Part shown: positions 47,301 to 60,800 of the stretch, piece after piece
How the letters are laid out: the number at the start of each line of letters is the position of its first letter
How positions within the stretch are numbered: position 1 is the first letter of the stretch
From: Diadema setosum
Taxonomy: Eukaryota; Echinodermata; Echinoidea; Diadematoida; Diadematidae
Assembly: GCF_964275005.1 (NCBI RefSeq)
Contig: NC_092698.1
Span: 28,678,447-28,742,446 of the forward strand
DNA: 64,000 nucleotides
Reading direction: 5' to 3'
Translations under genes and position numbers: made by a program
The notes under the pieces: generated by a model
Databases searched by the model: none
What the model was told of the DNA's origin: nothing
What the model saw: only the letters and a program-made list of their open reading frames with translations

Positions 47301-50250
47301 ATTTAGATTAAAAATAAAATCATGAAGTAGGGTAAGGGCACCAGTATTTGGTCAGCTACCAGTATTCAGTCACTTATCACTTGTCATCAGCCAGTAAGTT
47401 CAACTGTCACAACACATGCAAATCACATCAATTCACATTCTTGCAACTCATTCACAACAGGAAACTCCCTTAGCCCCCTCCAAAAATCCATCCAAAATCC
47501 CAAATTTTATTGTCAAAAGTGAAGAATCGGCGCTACTTTCCAAAAGTGCGGCGGATTGAGCCCAGTTTTAAGAGTACAGGTCGCTGAAAAAGCGCTAAAA
47601 CTCGAGAAATTCGCCTTTCTCTCGCGGGATTTTTTGCTTATCGCAATCTTGGAGTGTGATGGTATCCTCAAAAATGCAAAAGAAAAACAAAATTTCCGTA
47701 CGTGCCGATACAGTGTCTCAATGTACAAGGGTTGAATGCAAGTGCCGATCCCCAGTATTCGGTCACCAACGGGCGCCGCAACGTCGCTGATGCAATTTTG
47801 CGCCAACAAGGTAGCGCGCGGCGCATTTGGCAGCTGCCTTGAACACGCATTGACTTTGAACGCGCATATCGCGTGACCGAATACTGGTCGCGGTGACCGT
47901 ATTCTGGGGAATTTACAAGGTGATATATTTTGGGATTTTGTGAAATTCTGTGTGATTCTTAACAAAATTAAAATCGAGTAAAAAAATTTGATATGTTTCA
48001 CATGCATTGCTGTAGATATGATGTATGTATGTATTATTGTAGTTTGAAAAATATTGCAAAAAAGCTTAAGTGACCGAATACTGGGAGTGTTACCCTAGAC
48101 TTAACTACACGCAGCCGCTGTCGCGAATCGCGACAGCGCTGCACCGCTATTCCTTCGTGGACGTTGTTATCATTCACTCTTTCCTTCATGAATATCTTTA
48201 TTAATCGTGGAAAACTAAAATATAAGGAATTATCGTAATCTATGACCATCATTCAATAACCGGTATGCGATTTTTTGTTTAATTACGTCTAAAACTTACC
48301 GAAATCTATGGCTGAAATCAGGTCTGTAAACGTCCTTACTGCTTCACTCCTCATCTGCGTGTTATATGAATGGCATTCACTCTCGTATACTACAACGTAG
48401 GTAGTCGGGGCGAAAGTGATGAGGTAGTCGGATGACCCCGACTAAAAAAGGTCAAATCATTGCCGGTGCAGCACGCGCGGATCTACTACACTAGTTTTAC
48501 GTAACACATGAAACGCACGGCCGCACGGGCGTAGGTAAAAAGCAACCACTTCTGAATGCGCATGCGTGGTAGTTTGTTGATTTTTTGAAGCTCTCGAAGG
48601 AAAAGATGCCACCGCACGATCTATACTCCGAAAAGTTCAACAATAAGGTCTGGATACCAACAAAACACCAAATTCAACTCAACAATCAGGAAAATATGCT
48701 GTAGGTAAGTGTTGCAATTATATTACTCTTAAAATCATACAATATAAAAGGTATTTTATGTGATTTTGCCGTCAATAGTGACAGTTGTTTACAACGTTGA
48801 AACACTAACACATGTCAGACTCTGTGCGCAGCACAGTGTCTGGTCAGGCTACCCTAGACTATACTACTGGTATTACTATTAGCTACATTTATTTTAATTT
48901 TGGTGACAACCGGCAAGGACAGGAACTGTAAGTGTTACCCTCCCCCCCCCCCCCCCCCCGTAAGATTAAAAGTTAACACTTTCATTGAGCTGAGGAAGCT
49001 GAACCTGTGTCAGCACTGTATTTACCCGATGTCAGAAGTTGCTGATGTAGTTACATATTTTTTTCCTTTCAAGCAGGTGTCAGCCAGAGTGCCATACATA
49101 TTGCTTGAACTCAAGTTAAGTGATTGGCCCCTTTAGAATCAAAACTAATAATTATGACAATCTTTGTTTTTCCTTCTCTAAGGTGTCAACCCTGCCGGAC
49201 AATAGCCCCTGTGTTTGCTTCACTGGCAACAAAGTATTCCAGTGCTGTCTTTTTGAAAGTGGATGTAGACCAGTGCACGGTAAGTTCTAGTGCTCCAGGC
49301 AGAATTTGAATGTATGGTCTTTGTATCTAAATGGCGGCCTATGAAATGAACAAGCATAACTATACAGAGTTACCAGTGTATGTATGATGACTGTTCATGT
49401 GCTCATAAACCACATACACAAGCAGAGAAAACAAACAGACAGACAGACAGACAAATGCCAGCGCTGCACACTGGCATTGGTCCGACGGTCTGGGACCAGT
49501 AAAAATCACTGTCGGACCAGTAACTTTTTCAGGAATGGACCAGTAAGAAATGAAAAAACTGGCTATGTATGTACTGGTCCAACAGACAAGTCGGACAAGT
49601 AGAAAAAATGGGTTAGCGTGCAGCTCTGCACATACGCTCACTGTTTAGGAGCAATATGTAAATCTGAATTGTAACTTTTCCAAAGGGCGTCAAGTGACAT
49701 AGTACAGTGCCCTCTCGTTATAACTTAGATGGTTATAACAAAATTCTGGTTGCAACAAAGTAAAAATTCAGGTCCCAGCATTATCTACTCTTTTTTTATG
49801 CCTCCGCCAACGAAGTGGCCGGAGGCATTATGTTTTCGGGTCGTCCGTACGTCCGTCCGTCCGTCCGTCCGTACGTCCGTCCCGTTTTGTTTTTGTCGAT
49901 ATCTCGAGAACCGTGTGGTGGTTTTACATCAAACTTGGTATGAGGGTATATCCTGGGGGGATAATACTTTGTTTGGATTTTAGGGTCACGGGGCCGAAGG
50001 TCAAAGGTCACAGGTTATTTTTTAAAATGTGATTTTCAGGGTATTGGTACACTTTAACATAAATGCACAGGAAGGATAGTACACTGTTAGCACAATTCCC
50101 GCCATGGTGTCAATCTTATGGTAGTGCTCTGATCCAGCACCTTACAATGCAGCACATCTATATGAAGGTCTTGGTTTCACTTTATTCAGACTTCGGGAAT
50201 TTGTGATGATGCATGCAAAGGAAACAATCCAAATAGCTCTATCACACACA

Positions 50251-50326
<76 letters not shown>

Positions 50327-53300
50327 TCCAACTCAATCTGAAGAGGGCTGCATACCTCTACAGAGTTCATAATAGCAAGCATTGAGTCATTGAACTGCAC
50401 ATGTCTTTGAAGTATTGTTCAATGGTGTGATCTTTCTCCATTGGCTGGTTCAATCAAGTACATGTAACATTCTGTACACATGAATGTATGCCATGTATAC
50501 AATACATGCATAAAATTTGCTATAATGACTGCAGATCTGACACTGTAACAGAATGCCTGATCACATATATATATTCATATATAATAATATATATATATTC
50601 ACAGACATTGTATATATTCATATATTCATATGTATATTCATATATTCATATATTCATATAGTCCTATGTGGTAGTATGGACCTGTTGATCATTTGTGATT
50701 ATTTGTAATTATATGTAATTATACAGTTACAGACAAGCCTGATTTCACATAGACCGTGTACAAAGTACAGCCGGGCCAAAGGCGGGGCCTAAGGCCGGAC
50801 CCAAGGCCACGGGCCTTAGCCCGGAATCAGGGGCCCAGAGCCCAAGTGGGCCCAGGCCCAGGGGCCCAGAGCCCAAGTGGGCCCAGGCCCAGTGGCCCAG
50901 GGGCCCAAGGCCGGGCTGAGGCCAGGAGCCTAAGTGCTGGCCCAAGGCAGGGGGTCCAGCCAGGGGCCACCAGACTGAGACCACTAAGAGTACTAGTCAT
51001 GACTTGCTGTGATAATGATGTGACAGGCCTGTGCATACACATATTATGTAAATACACTGTACAGGGCTGTGCATATTATGTAAATACACTGTACACTAAC
51101 TATACACAGTCATGACTTGCTGTGATACATGATGTGACAGGCCTGTGCATACACATATTATGTAAATACACTGTACAGGGCTGTGCATATTATGTAAATA
51201 CACTGTACACTAACTATACACAGTCATGACTTGCTGTGATACATGATGTGACAGGCCTGTGCATACACATATTATGTAAATACACTGTACAGGGCTGTGC
51301 ATATTATGTAAATACACTGTACACTAACTATACACAGTCATGACTTGCTGTGATACATGATGTGACAGGCCTGTGCATACACATATTATGTAAATACACT
51401 GTACAGGGCTGTGCATATTATGTTAATACACTGTACACTAACTATACACAGCCCAGTCGCTGTATAAATCGCGACAGGGCTGTACCTGAGCAGCCCACAA
51501 CACAGAGCAAACACAAAGCAAATTTTACAATTGCATTTAGTTTTGATACTTGACATCATTACTTGTCACCTCAAATGCATCAAAGACAATCTTTATTAAT
51601 GAGACTTCATACCGTACCTGTTTTCCTGGGGTTATTTGTGGGAATTCTGCGATCTGGGTACTATTCGCAAATCTAACAACATGTGAAAATATCAACTCCT
51701 GATCATGTAACGTGCATGTGTACATTTCTGTGTTCACTGCTGTATTCCATGAACATGAATTCAACAACTACTGTTATATCCTGTAATATGAGCTGCCAGG
51801 ACAAAACTCACATACGCTCTGATTCTGTACAGCAATCACTTTCAAAGCAATGTATTGATACATTTCTGCCAGCTAAAAATTCTTAAATGTTGGTTCACCC
51901 ATGTGAACGGGTACAGAAACTGAAGCCTAGGTGGTAGGTTAAGCAGAATTGCTGCTGTCCTTACAGTCCCACTCATATGTTATCATGTTAGTCTAATGCT
52001 AGTTTGTGGCAATAAGAGAGTGTGCCAAGCAGTTTGCCAAGCAGGGATTCAGCTGGATGTCGAAAGTGATTAGCCATTCTGATACTTGAATTTAACAATA
52101 CCATTTAACAATTCCATACCACCTAAAACCCCAACCCTATCAAATTCTTTAGAATTTCTGCTATCAAAACAATGATAGGATAATCTGCAGACAAAGTAGA
52201 TTTTTTCTGTCACAAATCTGCTGTTACTGTGTTATTACCTCCGCCAAGGGGGAAGGTTATGTTTTCGTTACCGTTGGTTTGTTTGTTTGCTTGTTTGTTT
52301 GTTAGTTAGTTAGTTAGTTTGTCTGTGTGCAAAATAACTCAAAAAGTAGGTAACGAATTTGGATGAAACTTGCAGGAAAGGTTTAGATTGATACAAGTAA
52401 CAGATGATCAAATGTGACCCGCTACAACAAAATGATCCTAAAGTCGGGTGAGGTCGATTATTTGAAAATTACATGACAAAATTCCCTAATCTTTCTGCTT
52501 TAAATTGATATATAACACATCTTATGAAAATAACCGGCTGCGGAGATATCGATGTTTAAAAGAGAGCATGTCGAGACGTATGGGAAATCACTGTTTCGAG
52601 AAAAGCGCCCTAAAAGTTTTCCTTGCGAAGCAATCGCGACCAAGGAACACGCAAATCAGTTTTCACCTCCGGACAATAGAAGGTAAACCCTAGCAACCCC
52701 CGAAATGCTCATTCAAGCACAGCGTCGGCGGTCTCCTCACCGACCAATCAGTGACCAGGATGCCAGGAGAAGCGGCTGGGCTGGGCATAGCGCACCCTGC
52801 CCGCACGCACCAGTCGACTTGGCAGTGTGCAAGCTTCACGCTTCGGTTAGCGGCAAGCAGCAAACTGACCAATGAGATCACTCCGGTCATTGTTAGGGGC
52901 GGAGCATATCTGTGGCGCTCAATCCAAATTTTTGAACCGGTTTCTGCTTGGTTGAAACGCCAAAAACATGGCCCAGAAAAACGCTATTTTTTGGTCTTTC
53001 CTTTCATCATTTTGTTTCAAAATTTCGACAGATGATAGAAGACATGTCAGACTCCAATAATATGTCAAAATCAGAAAATCGTAAGTTTTGACCAATTATG
53101 ATGCTTTGACTTCAAACCCGATTTTCACGGCTTCGACCGTTCGCGACTTTAGGACCTTTTTGTTGTAGCGGGTCACAAATTTTGGTAGTGATCTGAGAAT
53201 TTTGGAGGAATTTATGAAGGATTTTAGATATTTTGGCAGGTAGGGTCAATGAATTTGGGAGTTCAGGCTGCACGTATTTGAGGTTTGCATGCGCGCACTA

Positions 53301-56300
53301 AAGTGCGTGCTCTAGTTTCTGCTAGGGCGAGGCGCGCCGTGCAGCTGAGGGTTTATGACGAAACAAAGGCTTCTATATTGGGAAATTGGGCGACTTTCAG
53401 CACACAATGCTATAAGTATGTATGGGTGGAAATCACTTCTATGGAAGAACAAGATCAGTGGTGGAAATGAGCTCCATGCTTGGCGGAGGTCTGCGCTCTC
53501 AGAGTGCTTCTGTAGTTTTGAATGTCTTCCTCTGTGAAAAATGTGAAATCAATGGAAGGAAAAAATATGGTACCTGGTAAATATTAATAGCTGTGCACAT
53601 TATTCACACATGTACTATACAATGTGTATGACAGTAGCATATATTCACTCACAAAAAAAACCACCGATACATGTAAAGGAGTTAAAGAGTCAGCAGACAT
53701 AGTTTTACAAAATGTATTGCAGAGTTCAATTAGTATTAGTATTAGTAGTAGTATTATTATTATTAGTAGTAGTAGTAAGTAGTAGTAATAGTAGTAGAAG
53801 TATCAATGATAATGATAATGATAATAGTGGCTACTTGTATAGCGCACAGGTCCGCTTTTTAGTGCTCATGGCGCTTCATAAATGAAAAGATAGATATAAC
53901 ACATGTTCAAACATGACAACAGAGAAGAAAATGGCAAACAACAACAAACACATACCAGATTAAGAATACAATTGTTCCGAACATTATAGACTGCAATTAT
54001 AGTCCTCAGTGTGAGAGGAATAGGTAACGTTTTGAAGTTTGGATTTGAATGTTTCTGTAGATGACAATTATAGCTGTACACACAGAGAAAATGTTCCAGT
54101 TAAAGAGGAACGTAGTCATACAAAGTGTATGTATTTCACATTTTTCAGTATTTTCAATCTTTCATATCCATATGCAATTTATGGGCATAATGGACTCATT
54201 TGCATATCATTTGCATAGTATGCTATCATGGGGTGTGAAAGTATGCTGAGTGTTGACATATAGGTCATCCACTCATTGTATCCCCCGAACAGAGTTCGGA
54301 GTCCGCCGCAGAGATTTTCTTGTGAGCACTCTACTGGCTGCAGTTCTTCTTAGATCATCTTCAAATTTGGCATGAAGGTGTGTTATGGTAAAACGAAGAT
54401 GCCTATTGTTTTTGGTGATGGTGCCCTCGCTTGTTCCGTCTTTACACATGAAAAAGTAAATTTAACAGGGTCTGCTTGTATGTGCGACGCTGGCCTTGCT
54501 TCGTGACCAATTTTTTTTATGCCTCCGCCAACGAAGTGACCGGAGGCGTTATGTTTTCGGGTCGTCAGTCCGTCCATACGTACGTCCGTCCAATTTTGTT
54601 TTTGTCGATATCTCAAGAACCATGTGGTGGTTTTACATCAAACTTGGTATGAGGGTATATCCTGGGGGGATAATACTTTGTTTGGATTTTAGGGTCACGG
54701 GGTCGAAGGTCAAAGGTCACAGGTTATTTTGTGAAAAAAAGGTTGAAAATTCATGTTTTTCTCCATATCTCGCAAATGGTTCAAGGTATCTTCATGGAAC
54801 TTAGTATATATGCTTGGTCCAATGGGCAGTGATTATCTAGGGAAGTTGGGGGTCATGGTTCAAAGGTCAGGGGGTCAAAGGTCAAGGTCAACTCCTCAAA
54901 ATATCACTACTTTCCTTATATTTATGCAATGCCTGAAGGTTTTTTTTTTTAACTTGATGTATGCATGTATTACCCGATATATATTCTGTGGGAAGTTTCT
55001 TGCCAAAAGGTCAAAGGTCAAAAGGTCAAAGGTCAAGTGAAAGTGTTGAATTGCACTTTTTCCTCCATATCTCAAAAGTAACTCAAGGTATCATCATGAA
55101 ACTTACATATTTATGCATGTTCAACCTAGCAGTGATTCTCTTTGGAACTGTGAGGTCAAAGGTCAAAGGCCAGGTTTAGATAATGCTATTTTCCCATTTG
55201 ATACTGAAATTATACTTTTTCTCAATACCTTGAAAATTACTCAATGCATAAACTTATAAAAGGGTCAAAAGTCAAGTAAAAATCATCAGTTCCCCAAATA
55301 CCTGCACTCTGACATTTTTAATCATTCATCCAATTGAACCTAGTTCTAGGAAAGTGAACATTCAGCACATTTGTGGCAAACCTGTCATTTTAATATTTTG
55401 CCAATTGTGTGAAACTGTCATCACACATTGTCAAGACATTGTACTATAGACCTATTAGGAGAACCATGCATTATGGCGGAGGCATATCAGTCGCCGTAGC
55501 GATATATCTAGTTTTATTATTTATTTGTTCGGTTATGGCAAAATTTTGATATGATGAAAGAAAACTGCTGGTCCCCAGGACTTTTAGAATCAAAGAGTTC
55601 CCATCAAGATCGTTGACGAGGAGACAGACTTGTCATTGAACCATTGGTTTGTGTTATTTGCCCTCTGCCAGGAGACAGCGCGCCAGTACAACATCACCGC
55701 CATGCCCACCTTTGTCTTCCTCAAGGGTGGTACTAAAGTTGATGAACTGAAAGGAGCTGACCCAGTAGGCCTAGAAGAAAAAATCAAAAGCCATTGTCAA
55801 CAAGAAGCAGATGCTGGTGTTCCTGGATATGTATGTACTGGACAATTTTTTTTTTTTTTTGGTATTTTTTTTTAAATTCTTTGTCATTGAAGTTCCATCA
55901 CCTGTTTTTGATAATAAGAGCATGACATAATAGGAAATGTGACCTTCGTTAACCCATTGGGAAGCACTCTCAATACAATCAGTATTGATTGTTTTTTTTT
56001 TTTTAAAGATGAACTTTCCCAGATGAAAGACAAAAGTTGATACCTAATAAGACAGTATCTTTTATTCCACTCAGTTGTCTCACTGTGATAGCTTTCTGAT
56101 CTCTATAGGCTTGGTGTAGGAAGCATCGAGGATTCTGCAGTCATTTCCTTAGTAATGGAGTGTCAAAAACGTGTCATTACTGATTCAGTTGCATTTAATT
56201 CAGTATGTTTGCTAAAGCAGTTTTAAATTGAAATCAATGTGTTGTGATAAATATAAATAAGAGGTACAGTCAGAAAGAAAGAGGATTTTAGAATGTGTGA

Positions 56301-57767
56301 TCAGCAGCCACAGACTACACACAGAGAAGTAATTGTAACAGAGCGATTAGACTTGTAAAATCATAAACGAAACATGTATAATTGAAGAATGAGAATTATC
56401 CTATCTTTTGACTATTACTAATACTCAGGACTCTTTTTTTTTGTGTGTCTAGTTTTCAGTAACGATCCAGTAGAGAGCAAGTGATGTGTGTTTCAGGAAG
56501 TAGAAGTGAAATAATGCACCTATCTCATAGAGCACTGCTTGTGCCACTGTCAATGTTTTCAGTCATTGCATTGGTAACAGTGTAGCATTGCATCCCGTAA
56601 ATCCCTCTGTAGCTAAGCATTGACCTGAAGAGTATTAAAGGGATGGGATAGTATTGGTGGAGATGAGAATTGGGCTTTTAACTTATTTGCAAGATACATG
56701 TACCAAGAAACCACTCATGAAATAATACAGAGCACACCATTCTAAGAGGAATTCAAAGTTTATCAGATGAAAATCGATTTTGGAATGGCTGAGACATCCA
56801 AAAACAATGTAAAACAAAGTGATACTAATAAAAGGTGGGCCCCACCTTTTATTAGGAATGCTCTGTTTTGGATATCCCAGCCAGTTCAATACCGATTTTC
56901 ATCAAATAAACATTGAATCTCTCATGGAATTATGTACTCTTCCGTACTTATTACAGATTTTTCATTTTCTCACCAAATAATAGCAGAAACCTGACATTAG
57001 GTGTCAGCCAAAACTATATGATCCCTTTAACAGTGCAACGATAGATAATTTGAATCTTTCCCACTCTCTCTGTGGCTAGATTGACCTGAATAGCCTGATC
57101 GACCAGAGGCATTCGGAGTGTCTGAACCAAAGTGATGATCATGTCCTGGAAGGTTGCCTCAAAAAAGGGGAGGGGTACCTAGAGTCTGACTGTGATGAAC
57201 AGGTGAGTTCTGACGATGTACACATCTACAACACCTGCTGTTGTAGTAGCAGGTCTTCCCTCAGGTTCCCGTGTACATCATCAAATGCTACTGTCTTTGT
57301 CTTCAATTATGATAACTTCTTATTCACAGATCTGGATTGATTTACTGTGTTGTATGTGTGACTTGTCTTTAATACTCAGCTTTTGAACTCTGGAAATGTT
57401 TAGCACAGAGAAGAAGAAGAGGAAGAAATAATAATATGATAAGCCATGCTTGCATGCTTGATCTTTAAATGGCATGCCATGTTCACATCTCATTGCTTTC
57501 TCCTGAAACACAATGGCCCGAATTCACGCAGGTGGTACAAATGAAACCATGGTCTAAACCATGGACCAAAACCATGGAGCGCCAAGTGTCGCACGGAATA
57601 TTTCGTTACGATGACATGCCAGGGAACTTGAAAGAAGATGTGTTACTAAGATCTACGAAATTGCCTTTTTATCATTGTGGTTTGATCATTGTGGTTGACA
57701 TAATAAGGATACTGCATCAAACACAGTAAGTTGGTATGTACATACATGTATTATTGTTGCAGTTAAT

Positions 57768-57804
<37 letters not shown>

Positions 57805-60800
57805 ACATTTATTATCACAACAACTACTACTACTACTACTGTCATAATTATCTCTTATCAATTTCACTTTCGTCATTACTGGGTGTGTATCATTTCAGCT
57901 CATGATCCTCCTGTCCTTCCAACAAAACGTCAAGCTCCACTCCCTGAGGCTGCTGGGCCCCAAGCTGAATGGGCCCAAGGAGATTAAGCTCTTCATTAAC
58001 CTTCCCAACACCATGGGCTTTGACCAGGCTGAGAGGACAAGTGGCACCCAGGAGCTGACGTGAGTGTGAATAGAAATTTGAAGAGTTTGATTTAAAAATG
58101 GGTTAAGTGCCTTTTTTACACATTTTAAAGTAGGTCCATCAGATACAACAAAATACAGTTAAACTCGCCTAAGTCGACGTCGCATATGTCGAATAATCGC
58201 GTAAGTCAATGATTTTAAAAAGTCCCGATTTTTCCCCATTGACTTACGTGTATTAATTCACTCGCAAGTCGAATTTTGTAAGTCGAATACTCGCCTAAGT
58301 CGATGAAATTCCAAGAACACTTTCACGGAAAAACCATGGAATTCACTGTGACTAAGTCGAATAAGATTTTATCGTGTAATAAATCACTGTCATTTATTAT
58401 TCATTATTTATTACTCATTATTTTGTTTGCCAGATGAGTTTGAGGTGACAAAGAAAAAATGATCTAAAGTATCAAAATTCAAAGCGATCACACTGCATGC
58501 GATCGTTGAACTCTCTTCGTGTTTGGAGGTCCGCTGGTACAGCCCTGTCAGCTGTCGCGCTATATACAGGTACGTACGTACGTACAGCGACTGGGCTGTG
58601 TATTGCTCCACTCGCAGTAAGGTGTTCGTACAGTACACATGCGTTCATTTACATGTACAGCATAGTATTGAGCTTTGCAGTGTAGCTTGGCATTTGCAGC
58701 GCTGTGCAGTGGAGTGGTATGGATGAAGCTGCTGAGTTTTCAAAACGGAAAGTAGGGGGAAAGTTACGGGCACGGGTAAATCAGAATTGCACCTCTACAC
58801 GCATTTCAAGCCACGGTATGGTAAACTGGAATCAATCACTGCTCAAATGTCGTTCATATTCACTTCCCCAAGGTTTAACAAGGGTGTAAAGTAATCGGAC
58901 CTGTGCCAATACTAATGCACTGTCCATACAAAGTTAGCCGGGGCCCTGTCGGGTGATCCGTGCTGCGGCACACCGCTCCAGCTCTCGGCTTCAGAGTAGA
59001 CAACATACATGTACATCATACATAATTATGTACGTGTGGTGTAACTGTAAGTTGATTTTTTTTTGACTTACGCACAAGTCGAAAATCGCCTAAGTCGATG
59101 TGTTTTGCTCAGTCCCGAGAAGATCGACTTATGCGAGTTTAACTGTAGAACCTTTCCAGTGGTACCTCACTTGTTGCATAAGAAGGACTATTCTTGAAGC
59201 TATAAGAGAAACATCCCATTGTGTTATTATTATTTCTGTGTACTTTTAGCAACTGTAATCGCAAATTTCTTAAATTAAGTAGAATGGAGCTAACTTGTTT
59301 TGCAACTGAACTCTCCATTATTTGAAAACGAAGAAAAGTTGAAGTGATCATATTACAAAATAACATGGAAGCTTTTTTTGTGTCTGAAGTGCTCGTTTTG
59401 AAAAACTTGTTTGAGAAAAAACGTGTGAATGTAGAGGGCCCCTTGTTGAGTGTTCCATGCTTCTTATGTTCCTAGTGTGTTGTGCATTGCATCCTCATCA
59501 CAAATAAAAAGAAAAAAAATATGGCAAACAAACAGACATGATTAGGAATGTTTTCAAGTGATAAATCTGTCTTTCATTGTGAAAACATCATGCCATGTTT
59601 TATGGTTATGAGCTTTAGGACAAATCTTCAGCTCTATTGCCTTGCAGTAAAAGCTTAATTGTGTTTCATTTTTCCTTCTTTACAGGATTACTGAAGAAGA
59701 ATTGGCCGGAGAAATAATCCCACTTCGATTTGTGAAATTCCAGAACGTTTCAAATGTGACTGTAAGTGTCTGCTGCCAACAACAGCAGTTGTAACAACAA
59801 CACCAACAATTTTTAATCAGAAATTTGTGACCACATGAGGCAAATCTCTCGTTTGAAGAAGCTACACCCCTGTAGACAATGCCAGTGTATATCTTGGCAA
59901 TCAAGGACTTAAAAACCAAAGATATAAAACACCTGTTTCTTGACCCTGGCCTAATCTAAGCATCAGTCACCGCCACAGCAGGGGGCCACCCGCGAGAGCA
60001 GGAGATTTGTTTTGGTTTTGGCATGGGCTATGTAGCTCCATGGTGCGTGTGTGTGTGTACGTGTGTGTGTGTGTGTGTGAGTGTATACATTTTCGTTATT
60101 TATGGGTCAAATTTTTTCGTTCAAAATTTAAAACGGATGACCATAGAATTTCTCAATAGAATATAAAATTGAAAACTTAAGAAAGAATAGAGAAAATTGA
60201 GTTCACTTTGAATGGTCTGCCACAGGCAGATATCCTTATCATGCTCTTACGTAATATGACAGCTGTTGAAGTCATTAAACCCTGGCTTGGCCTCCAGGTT
60301 TGCCACGCCTGAGTAGAAAGTTATTTTGCCATGGGCAAATACATATCCTCCCACCTCTCAAACGAGGACTCGTTAGGGGGGTATAGTACCCCATCAGCTT
60401 CGTTTGCCAATGGGGTCTCGTCTCAAACGGGGGTTTGACGGCATGTTGAATATCTGTATAACAGTTGTCTAATGTGGCATTATACAGTCTGAACCATTCA
60501 TGCAACTGTGACTGTGTGGACACCTTAAGAGAATTCCTGATGATAGTTTTGTGATAGCATGTCCCTGGTATGATGTTTCCTCCCTGGTTCTGCAGATGAT
60601 CTAAAATATTTATTTTGTCCTGACCCAATTACTCCTGTTTCTCTCAGTGCTTTTGTGTAGAATTTTTTTGTATGATGTATTCCAATATGATGCTAGTGCG
60701 ATTCTACTTATTCTGCTGTGTAACAAAACAAGTGCAGTTTCACAACCACGATAGTTAAAGGCAAGGTTTCCCCATATGAAAAATAAAAATGTGGCTCCAG

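Noticed and set aside
50756..51115. Gly/Pro/Ala-rich and Leu/Gly/Pro-rich frames on both strands
   Set aside because: They arise from the GGGCCC minisatellite, which is open in several frames at once.
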